DNA of 64,000 nucleotides, taken from positions 1-64,000 of the forward strand of contig CBIHNW010000023.1 in NCBI GenBank assembly GCA_966211795.1. The letters run 5' to 3'. The DNA comes from 21-14-0-10-47-8 sp966211795 (lineage in GTDB: Bacteria > Bdellovibrionota > Bdellovibrionia > Bdellovibrionales > Bdellovibrionaceae). The notes beneath the pieces were generated by a model. It was given only the letters and a program-made list of their open reading frames with translations, ran no database searches and was not told the DNA's origin. Numbering within the stretch: position 1 is the stretch's first letter; the number at the start of each line of letters is the position of its first letter. Position numbers and translations under genes: made by a program. Positions 1-7,257 of the stretch are shown in pieces.

Positions 1-244
1 CGCCGGCCACCGCCGCCGTGGGCCCCCCACCCGGGGGGGCGCGTCCTCCGCTTCTCCCCCGGGCACAAACCCAGAACTCAGGAGCTCCAAGGATCCTCGC
101 TGACATCTAGGGGAGGAGGAAGAGATCGGGGAGGGGCGAATTTTTTTCTTCGATTCATTTTTGTGGTGGGCTCTCAGTCTGGTGCTGGCCCCGAAACCTC
201 TTCTCCGAAAAATCCCAGCTCCGCACAAGTAGGGGCTGGCGGAA
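1..244. other. GC-rich gene-less edge of unusual composition
   Basis: No gene is supported here. The first ~120 bases have runs of C and G and purine-rich stretches unlike any other part of the window, and they contain a C6/G7 inverted repeat near 26-39. An open frame exists on the minus strand but translates to low-complexity Ser/Pro/Arg-rich sequence without a start or Shine-Dalgarno, so I do not call it. The stretch may be a foreign or misassembled contig edge, or a GC-rich intergenic region. Confidence 0.5.
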
Positions 245-373
245 CTCCCGGATCTTTAAGAAGAAAGTTTCCTAAAAGGGACCTCCGCGCCCGCACGATG
301 CGGTACCAAAGCGCGGCTGAGGCCGGGACGGCCGTGTCCCTTTTAGGAAACTTTCTTCTTAAAGATCCGGGAG
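245..373. repeat. Long stem-loop element, copy 1
   Basis: A perfect 38-bp inverted repeat (245-282 and 336-373) encloses a 53-nt loop (283-335). The loop can form CCGCGC/GCGCGG enclosing CCGCA/TGCGG, plus a GGCCG/CGGCC hairpin, giving a branched fold. A second copy with the same stem length, the same loop length and almost the same loop lies at 14264-14392. On the minus strand the stem starts 13 nt after the stop codon of the last gene of the 387-9117 operon. No T-tract follows, so it is not a standard intrinsic terminator. It could act as a 3'-end stabiliser, a rho-independent-like barrier or a small mobile hairpin. Confidence 0.9.
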
Positions 374-386
374 AAGGGACCAGGCG

Positions 387-1064
387 CTAGTTGTTCGGTG
401 CCCCAGCGTTGATCCAGTTTTCGATGGCCTTGATTTGCGCCGGAGTGAGAGCTCCGCCCTGAGGCATTTTGCCGGCGGTTGCGGTGCCGATGGTGATGGC
501 TTTGTAGAGCAAGCTGGTCGAGGCGTTGCCTGGGGTTACGATGCGCAGGATTTCGTTGTACGAGTTGTGCTTATAGTTTTTGTTGGCGTGGCAGGTGACG
601 CAACGAGGGGTGAAAATCTGCGCGGCCAAGACAGAGTATTTTGGATCGATCACGGTTTCTGCCGGTAAGCCGCTGCCGGGGCCTAACTCGTCTTCATTCA
701 ATCCTTTGATCCAATTTTTCAAGATTTCAACTTCGGCGCCGGTCAATGAGGGACCTGCTTTTGGCATGATCCCTTGCGAGACTTGGGTGATGATTGGTGA
801 AAGCTCGGGTTCTCCGGGGACGATCAAGCGCGTGTAGGTGAGGTACTCGATATTCGTGAGATCACTGACGTCGCCATTGATATTGTTGGGGTTGTGGCAT
901 TCAGCGCAGTGCTTGTTCAAAATCTGAATCGCGGCATTTTGCACGCCGGCCTGGCTGCTCAGGTCCAAAGAGCTGCTGTATTCCAATTCCGTCGGTTTTC
1001 CACAGTTCTGGAAAAGCAGCAAAGGAACCAAAGCTAAAAATATAACAATCGTTGTCTGCTTCAC
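387..1064 (-). CDS. Exported di-heme cytochrome c-like lipoprotein
   Basis: Predicted lipoprotein with two c-type heme attachment motifs, CAECH (residues 53-57) and CVTCH (155-159). Each is followed by a possible axial-Met segment (IMPKAG, KMPQGG). I chose the GTG at 1064, which has GGGG six bases upstream; a TTG at 1076 is the longer alternative. From this start the signal peptide is short and the lipobox LLFQNC puts the lipidated Cys at 21. The two halves look like a duplicated domain (heme motif, then VxPGxxxxS, then a C-terminal NWI segment), as in planctomycete-type cytochrome modules. It is the last gene of a six-gene operon. An electron-transfer role outside the cytoplasm is inferred; the partner is unknown. 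Confidence 0.8.
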   Translation of the reverse strand: MKQTTIVIFLALVPLLLFQNCGKPTELEYSSSLDLSSQAGVQNAAIQILNKHCAECHNPNNINGDVSDLTNIEYLTYTRLIVPGEPELSPIITQVSQGIMPKAGPSLTGAEVEILKNWIKGLNEDELGPGSGLPAETVIDPKYSVLAAQIFTPRCVTCHANKNYKHNSYNEILRIVTPGNASTSLLYKAITIGTATAGKMPQGGALTPAQIKAIENWINAGAPNN

Positions 1065-1076
1065 CTTCAACCCCAA

Positions 1077-2759
1077 TTAATTGTTCTTTGCCCCATCTAA
1101 AATCCACTGATTCACCAAATCGATCTGGTCCCGCGGAAGAAATCCATCCAGCGGCATCGACTGAAGACCTTGCAGGCTGGCCTCATCGGCGTTGATTCGG
1201 CGATACATCTTGGCCTGCTTCGGATCCGGACTGCCGGGGACGATCACGCCGCGATTTTTCATTTCCTGATAATTCGTCATTTCGTATCCGCCCTGACGTT
1301 GAACCGAGTTGTGGCACTTGACGCAGTTCACTCCCAAGACGCCTGATTTCGGATTCATCAAGAGCGAGAATGTCGGCGCCGTTCCAGTTTGCGCCGGCGC
1401 ATAGTTCGGAATGGAAATTCGCAATTTCGAATTGGCACCGAGGTTAGCGCCCAACGGCGTTCCCAATGACAGGCGCAAAACTTTGGTCGGATCGGCGCGC
1501 AGATCATCCGAGAAAATCAAATTGAAGGTCGCGGACTTCTGGTTCGGTTTGAAATTCAGCGATGTCGAAGTCGCATCGTCAACCCGGTAATCCCAGTCGA
1601 AGCGATTTTGTCCCACACCCAGGACGCTGTTGGCAGGAACTTCACCAGTCGGATAAGCCGCGGCCGCATCAAAGTTGACCGGGACCGAAATTGAATCGAC
1701 ATTGTCGCCAATGACGTCAACCTGGATGGTGACTTTGTTGTCGTAGCCCAGCTGATTGGACTGAATGGTCATCGACTGCACCGAAAATTGAACGGTGGGT
1801 GGAGGTGGAGGTGCGGTCAAATTCACGATTTCCAGATCACCGAACTGCACCGCCAAGGTGTCCGACGGGCCCAGGCGACCAACAGAAACCAGCGAGCCGG
1901 GTGACAGCAACACGGATGTACTTTGATAGGCATTCATGTCCACGCGCTTGAAAGTGGTCGCGTAATTCACGGCAAAGCCATTGATGCGGAAATTCAAGCC
2001 CTTCACGTGCAAGCTGTAATTGCCGACTTTCAACATGGGAAGACTGATCAGGTAAGCGGTCTCACCGGTCGGAATGCGAAATCCAGAAACGGTGACGGAC
2101 AGCTGCGCTCCATTCAAATTCGGAATTGTTTTTCCGTTGATCGTTGAAACGGTGGTGTTCAAGTCCCAAGTTAAAACTTTGCGATCGAACGTCGTGACGT
2201 CGGTATCGACACCATTCACTTTCACCGTTGTCGTTTTCGACGTGATCTGCGGAATGGCTTGCGCGGTGGTTTCAAATTCTGGCGTGAAAACGTCACTTTC
2301 GACGACGGCACCGGTGCCGCCATCGCAAGCCGCTTTCAGTTTTTGAAAGGTCTGCCACTGCAAGCGAAAGCTATTGATGATTTCCAGGTTCTGCGTTCCC
2401 GTATAGGGTGGGTTGTGCGAGCTGTTGACCGCGTACTGCGAAATTTTATCGTAGCCAAGCATTTGGAATCCGCTGAAGGCCGTTGGCAAATCAGGCGAGG
2501 CGAATGTGCCTTTGCCGGGACCATTGATGTGACAGTTCTTACAAGTTTCCGCTAAGAACTGATGATAACCGCGGTCGAATACATTGATTTCTTCTTCATT
2601 ACAAACATCGGCCGCATTGAAAGTATTGACGCCAAGACTGCTCAAGCTGGCGCTAGCCGAATCGGCGGTGCGACCCTTGCCACAATTATTATACGACAAG
2701 AGCAGCGCTGTGCCGATCACCGAAAACAGGAGCATGCGTATGTATTTACCGTGAATCAC
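1077..2759 (-). CDS. Large lipoprotein with two c-type heme motifs
   Basis: A 560-aa lipoprotein that starts at GTG with a GGGGGA ribosome site seven bases upstream. The lipobox LLSYNNC puts the Cys at 26, followed by GK as in its neighbours. CKNCH lies near the N terminus (73-77) and CVKCH near the C terminus (479-483). The last ~80 residues match the pattern of the next gene (VxPGSPDP, MPLDG, VNQWILDGA). The ~400 residues between are probably beta-rich and I do not recognise them; they hold a Pro-rich linker (APPPPPT). It lies directly upstream of the smaller di-heme gene, about 12 nt from its chosen start, so the two are probably co-expressed and may form an extracytoplasmic redox pair. 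Function inferred only. Confidence 0.75.
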   Translation of the reverse strand: MIHGKYIRMLLFSVIGTALLLSYNNCGKGRTADSASASLSSLGVNTFNAADVCNEEEINVFDRGYHQFLAETCKNCHINGPGKGTFASPDLPTAFSGFQMLGYDKISQYAVNSSHNPPYTGTQNLEIINSFRLQWQTFQKLKAACDGGTGAVVESDVFTPEFETTAQAIPQITSKTTTVKVNGVDTDVTTFDRKVLTWDLNTTVSTINGKTIPNLNGAQLSVTVSGFRIPTGETAYLISLPMLKVGNYSLHVKGLNFRINGFAVNYATTFKRVDMNAYQSTSVLLSPGSLVSVGRLGPSDTLAVQFGDLEIVNLTAPPPPPTVQFSVQSMTIQSNQLGYDNKVTIQVDVIGDNVDSISVPVNFDAAAAYPTGEVPANSVLGVGQNRFDWDYRVDDATSTSLNFKPNQKSATFNLIFSDDLRADPTKVLRLSLGTPLGANLGANSKLRISIPNYAPAQTGTAPTFSLLMNPKSGVLGVNCVKCHNSVQRQGGYEMTNYQEMKNRGVIVPGSPDPKQAKMYRRINADEASLQGLQSMPLDGFLPRDQIDLVNQWILDGAKNN

Positions 2760-2810
2760 TTTTCGTCCCCCATCGACGTCCCCTCAAACTGATCCCAACC
2801 CAATGATTCT

Positions 2811-4292
2811 TTAAGAAATCTTTCTCATCTTATCGATCTCGACCGACGAGAACGTTCGTGGCAAAACTTTGTCGATCTGGTCCATTTTTCCGTTAAATGA
2901 CAACCAGTTGACGAAAGCTGCCGCCGCCGCACGATCCGGCGAAGAAATCAACGGATCGGCTGCTCCCTGATTGCTATTCATGTAACCGATCGATGACCCC
3001 GATGCTGATGGTGCGCCGCCCGGATTCACCGCGATCATGTACATGGCTCCACGGTCGCCGCCATCGCTAGTCCATTCAGCGCCGGGAATGTCCGACTCGG
3101 CCGAGGTCGTCGCGCCATCGGTCGTCACCATGATGAACACTTTTTTGTTTAAGGCCGATGCGGTTTGAATGATTTGTCCGATCACGATTCCGGCCGCGTT
3201 GTCGGCCGCATCTCCCGTGGTGCGGGTGCCGTTGTGGTAATCATAACCACCCATATTCAGGTTGGCCGATCCAGCATTGCCGTTCAAGGCATTGTAAACC
3301 ATGGACCCGAATTGGTAGGCGCGTGATCGCATCGATGTATTCGCCGCCAATCCCCAAATGGTGGCGACGGCCGCATTGCTACGCGGATCAGTGTTGTTGC
3401 CGTTGGGATTTGCGATCAGGCTCGAGTTCTCTTGCGTGCGGCAAGTGATGACATTCTCCAACTGGCTTCCGCTGTTGAGCTTTGCGTATTTCTGAGCTTG
3501 CACGATGCTCAGCTGCTGAATGGTTTCAAAAAGTTTTCCGGCACGGTTGGCGGCGACCAAAGGTTGCAAGCTATTGGCCACACCCAAAGCACCGGTGATG
3601 TCTTCGTAACTGGCTACGACCAATGGAGCCGGTGGCGCCAAGAATGCGGGCTTAGTCCCATTTCCGGTCGAAGTGTTCGCGGTTCCTAAATTCGCCAGCA
3701 ATTTTCCATTCAGTCCCATGCCGCGTGCGAGACCCGTGATATCGGACGCGTTGTTACTGCTGTCGTCTTGCGATGCGACCGAGACGCCGACAAAAGCGCT
3801 CGAAGCCAACGCGGACGGTGTGGCCGAGGTGCGCATGCCCGTCAGCAGTGAAGAGCCGCTAAAAAATGGAGCCTTATTGGCGAATTCATAATCTGTCGCG
3901 AATGATCCAGCCTTGCCCCAACCCACCTTCGAGTACGATGGCAGCATTTGGCCACCTTGATCCAGTGGCATCCAGTGCGATGAAAGATTTGCGCCACCTT
4001 GCAGATTCACGGTGATCAAAGGAACCCACTCTCCCGCGCCGCCAGTCGAGCAGACCACGGCAGCTTGAGCCGGGCTCGGAATCAGCATCGAGAAAAGGCT
4101 TTGGCTCATCAATGTGCCGGCGAAAGAAACCACTCCGGTGGCCAATAAATCTCGTCGAGTCAAAATGCCTTTGTTGTGCGTCAGTTTGTACTCGTTCAGT
4201 TTTTCCTGATTTTCATAGGCCGTTTGTTCGACCTCTTCGCGAGTCAAAGTCGTGTCCACGCCCTGAATCGTCTTCTTTTGATCTTGCCCCAT
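2811..4292 (-). CDS. DUF1501-like Tat-exported protein
   Basis: A 493-aa protein with a twin-arginine signal (TRRDLLATG, about residues 45-53) followed by a hydrophobic stretch ending SPAQA, so export in folded form is likely. The body resembles DUF1501/sulfatase-like proteins of the alkaline-phosphatase superfamily: a VTTDGATTSAESD-type segment late in the protein and YDYHNGTRTTGDAADNA before it. In planctomycetes, DUF1501 proteins are encoded next to cytochrome and DUF1592/1588 proteins, and that pairing is seen here. The start ATG has GGGGG about six bases upstream. It is the fourth gene of the operon. The substrate is unknown; the family call is by pattern, not by search. Confidence 0.7.
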   Translation of the reverse strand: MGQDQKKTIQGVDTTLTREEVEQTAYENQEKLNEYKLTHNKGILTRRDLLATGVVSFAGTLMSQSLFSMLIPSPAQAAVVCSTGGAGEWVPLITVNLQGGANLSSHWMPLDQGGQMLPSYSKVGWGKAGSFATDYEFANKAPFFSGSSLLTGMRTSATPSALASSAFVGVSVASQDDSSNNASDITGLARGMGLNGKLLANLGTANTSTGNGTKPAFLAPPAPLVVASYEDITGALGVANSLQPLVAANRAGKLFETIQQLSIVQAQKYAKLNSGSQLENVITCRTQENSSLIANPNGNNTDPRSNAAVATIWGLAANTSMRSRAYQFGSMVYNALNGNAGSANLNMGGYDYHNGTRTTGDAADNAAGIVIGQIIQTASALNKKVFIMVTTDGATTSAESDIPGAEWTSDGGDRGAMYMIAVNPGGAPSASGSSIGYMNSNQGAADPLISSPDRAAAAAFVNWLSFNGKMDQIDKVLPRTFSSVEIDKMRKIS

Positions 4293-4314
4293 TTCGAACC
4301 CCCAAAAACAAAAA

Positions 4315-4956
4315 TTAAAGAACCAAAGAATCCAACGAACCCAGCATCGACGTGCACATGAACAGTGCGGCGTCGTGTGCGGTGTTCGCGCCCGAAGCTC
4401 CTTGGAAGGCTGAATTCACAGCTCCCAAGATGATGTCGGCTTCGGCCGGATCCTCGTCACGGGACCAGCAAGAGCGAGCAATTCGTCTCATGGCATCTTG
4501 CAAAGGACCCTGCGCCGGTAAAGTCGCGCCCGCCAAATTCACCCCAATGAAAATGCGAGCGGCTGTCTTTTCGTGCGTCAGTAAATCTTCGCAAACTTCG
4601 CCGGCGATCGAAGTCGCCGCCATCAGCATCGGTGCCGTCAATGTCGACACCGCGCCGGTTTCGGAGATCGTTCCTGCTTTGGCGCTGTAAACGCCCAGCG
4701 TGCGATCGGAAGGAATGCCCGAACCGATGCAAGAACTGTAATGATCCAAAACCTGTTTTCCGTAGACCAAGGCAACGGTGGACGTATTTGGTTGGATGCC
4801 GGGATCATCAGTGTTCGTTTCCGAATTTTGTGCCGATCCGCTTGAAGAGTCAGAACCAATGGCCACGAATTTTCCGCAGCCTTGTCCAAGCCCGACAATG
4901 ATCACGGCGCCGGAAATCACGATGGACGCGATCCGCGCGATCACTTGTTTCTTCAC
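4315..4956 (-). CDS. Lipoprotein of unknown function, translationally coupled
   Basis: I start this at GTG 4956, where the GTG overlaps the TGA stop of the upstream gene (GTGA) and GGGGGAGG lies just before it. This gives 213 aa. The N terminus is basic then hydrophobic, with a glycine-rich lipobox (GLGQGC, Cys 27) followed by GK, the same +2/+3 residues as the operon's other lipoproteins. No domain is recognised. The C-terminal half contains IARSCWSRDEDPAEADIILGAVNSAF, which looks helical. Its position between the LamG/DUF1588-like gene and the DUF1501 gene suggests it is a structural or accessory component of the same exported complex; that is inference. Confidence 0.7.
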   Translation of the reverse strand: MKKQVIARIASIVISGAVIIVGLGQGCGKFVAIGSDSSSGSAQNSETNTDDPGIQPNTSTVALVYGKQVLDHYSSCIGSGIPSDRTLGVYSAKAGTISETGAVSTLTAPMLMAATSIAGEVCEDLLTHEKTAARIFIGVNLAGATLPAQGPLQDAMRRIARSCWSRDEDPAEADIILGAVNSAFQGASGANTAHDAALFMCTSMLGSLDSLVL

Positions 4957-7232
4957 TTGTCCTCCCCCAAACAATTTGGTGTCACCACCAAACGCTTAAA
5001 TAAATAATCCAATTTATAACCGTTTGTTTCAAATTCGTTGGCCACGGTTTGCATCAAGGCTTCATCGAAGCTTTGTGTTTCGCGTTTGCAAACCGAAGCG
5101 AAAACCCGTTTAGCCATGCAGCGAGAAAATTGTTTCGAGTTCGCAACCATCGAACCAAATTGCGCGGCTCCGCTTCCCTTCACCGGTCCGCGCCAGCCAA
5201 AGTAACTCATCGCCCACGGCTCGACCGCGGCATTGGTGAACGAGTTATCGGTGATCACTCGTCCGCCAGGAAAAACGTTTTCGTTGTGATTCATTTTATC
5301 AGCGACGAAAGAAACGTTTCCAAGATTGGGCAGCTGAGTATTGGCGGGATCTGATGGCTTCAGACCTGCGGCCATTCCCATTTGCGTGTCTTCGTTCAAG
5401 ATGCCGGCCGGCAAACGATTCACCACCAAGGAATGCTTGGCAAAACCGTTGCTGAATGTGAAATATGCGAAAGCTCCACGCAAGGGATCCATGCGCGAAT
5501 GGCAGTTCCGGCAGGTGGTGGTGAACTTGGTGTGGCTTCCGCCCGGGAAGCGATCCACGTCTCGTCCGATTGGACCATCAGCGCCGTTCGAGTCCGACCA
5601 CCGGTCGATCGGCGTGCACAAGAATTCACGGAACGTGTATTCGACCATGCGTCGATTCGTACCGGCGATGGCGTGCGCCGCCATCCATCCTCGGGTCGTC
5701 AACAGGCCCGCCGGATCCGGATGCGACACGGCTTTTGTTCCGTCATACATCATCTGTTTGGACGGAACCAAAACCTTGGCCAGATCAAAGCCGCCGGCTT
5801 GCAAGGCATCATAATGCCGGTTCGAGGTCAATTGGTCGCGAATCAGATTGCTCGGAACCGCCGCTTTCTTTGGATCGGCAACGTAGACCAGATCACTGCT
5901 CAGAAGCGTTCGGGCATCCAGACCATCTCGGGTCGCACCAATTACCGTCGCCGTAAAGTCACTGAGGGGCGCGCTGATCAGCTCATCCCGGGTTGACATT
6001 TTTGAAGCCATGTCACGAACCGTGATGTTCAAAAAGTTTGGATCCTGAGTCGCCAATGCGGCAGCCTGGAAAGATTGGTTTTGATCCATCAGATCCGCCA
6101 TCTGGCCGATCACCGGATTGTCGATCGGAGTTTTCACGCCGGTGATACGGGTGTAGATCGTTTGCGCCCGCTTCATCGTTGGCGTGATTCGGCGGGTGAC
6201 ATCGATCGGGTACACTGGCGGCGGCGTCACGCGGGGAGCACCAGCACCCAGGATTTCGGAATCGGTCAGCGCACGACAATAGATGGCCACCATGTACAGC
6301 TTTCCCATCCAAGGCCAATGACGGCTTCGCTTGTTGGGACCCTCTCCACCCTGAGTGGGTTTGCTGAAATCAAGATCGGCGCTAGCTTCATTACCGATCG
6401 CTAGACGCATGTCCAGGGCGCGGGTCAACGTGCCGGCTGCATCATCCTGCGTGTCGTAGGTGACGGTCGTGCCGGTGACATGCCAGTTCGAAAAGTTTCC
6501 ACCGAAGCCTTGATTGGCGACAAAAGGACCGGTGTCGTTCCCGTTTTCGTCCGAGTTGTACAATCGGGCAGCACCGCCGGCGGTTTTGACAAAAACGATG
6601 TGCTGCTTTTTTTGCAGCAGAAAATTTTCTTTAGGTGAAAGCAAATAATCAACCAAATCACCGTTGTAATTGGTCATCGGGGAATTGGAAGTGGTGCGCG
6701 TTGTTGCTTTGTAAGCATCACCCATGTTGTAGGTTTGGTAGAAAGCAAAATTATGGAATTCTTTGAAATAGGTGTCGGACAAAGAAACCATGCGCAGGGC
6801 CTGTTTGAAATAGCCGGTGGGCAACTTGTCTTCGTCCTCTTGATTGACCAGTTTTTCAGACGGAGTTTTGTTCTCGACCCACATTTCGACCGTCAGCTCG
6901 TTCGAATTTTTACAAGCCGATATGATTTTATCAGCGGGCGCCACCGAACGAATCAGGTTCGGCTCTGAAATTTCCAAATAATCAGCGTAAGAACCGAAAA
7001 GAGCATTGGTGCGCACGATCTTCAAATCCAGGGGGTTCGCCGCCAAGTCTTTGATGGTCCAAGTGTTCGCATCGATATTGTTTTTAGAGAAGACGTACAA
7101 GGCAACGGCGTCGCCGCGGGTCGGACCATTGCCGGCAGAGTCCAAGCCCCATGCTTGGTGCGACAACGCCAGCGACAGCATTCCCGTCAATGGAACTGAT
7201 AAGAAGGATCTTTTTAAGATTCGCTTGTGCAT
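4953..7232 (-). CDS. Exported LamG-like / DUF1588-type protein
   Basis: I use the internal ATG at 7232 (759 aa) because it has GGGG upstream, leaves 25 nt after the previous stop and begins a clean signal peptide (MHKRILKRSF...SHQAWG). Residues ~25-340 look like a LamG/concanavalin fold (VEMWVENKTPSEK, then MGKLYMVAIYCRALTDSEI, a typical closing strand). The second half has FREFLCTPIDRW and TTCRNCHSRMDPLRGAF, the hallmark of DUF1588-type proteins, with one CxxCH motif. The C terminus (SFDEALMQTVANEFETNGYKLDYLFKRLVVT) resembles the DUF1585-like ending of such proteins. Its stop overlaps the next start. The family is often linked to extracellular polymer handling in planctomycetes; here the role is unknown. 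Confidence 0.7.
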   Translation of the reverse strand: MHKRILKRSFLSVPLTGMLSLALSHQAWGLDSAGNGPTRGDAVALYVFSKNNIDANTWTIKDLAANPLDLKIVRTNALFGSYADYLEISEPNLIRSVAPADKIISACKNSNELTVEMWVENKTPSEKLVNQEDEDKLPTGYFKQALRMVSLSDTYFKEFHNFAFYQTYNMGDAYKATTRTTSNSPMTNYNGDLVDYLLSPKENFLLQKKQHIVFVKTAGGAARLYNSDENGNDTGPFVANQGFGGNFSNWHVTGTTVTYDTQDDAAGTLTRALDMRLAIGNEASADLDFSKPTQGGEGPNKRSRHWPWMGKLYMVAIYCRALTDSEILGAGAPRVTPPPVYPIDVTRRITPTMKRAQTIYTRITGVKTPIDNPVIGQMADLMDQNQSFQAAALATQDPNFLNITVRDMASKMSTRDELISAPLSDFTATVIGATRDGLDARTLLSSDLVYVADPKKAAVPSNLIRDQLTSNRHYDALQAGGFDLAKVLVPSKQMMYDGTKAVSHPDPAGLLTTRGWMAAHAIAGTNRRMVEYTFREFLCTPIDRWSDSNGADGPIGRDVDRFPGGSHTKFTTTCRNCHSRMDPLRGAFAYFTFSNGFAKHSLVVNRLPAGILNEDTQMGMAAGLKPSDPANTQLPNLGNVSFVADKMNHNENVFPGGRVITDNSFTNAAVEPWAMSYFGWRGPVKGSGAAQFGSMVANSKQFSRCMAKRVFASVCKRETQSFDEALMQTVANEFETNGYKLDYLFKRLVVTPNCLGEDK

Positions 7233-7257
7233 TTCATTTCCCCACTCATCCCACACA

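Noticed and set aside
245..373. Plain rho-independent terminator
   Set aside because: The stem is 38 bp with a 53-nt structured loop and no T-tract, outside the normal size.
163..390. 75-codon frame through the first stem-loop
   Set aside because: Passes through both arms of the hairpin and the odd edge sequence; no support.
5382..5996. 204-codon plus-strand frame inside the LamG/DUF1588 gene
   Set aside because: Antisense to conserved motifs such as CRNCHSRMDP.
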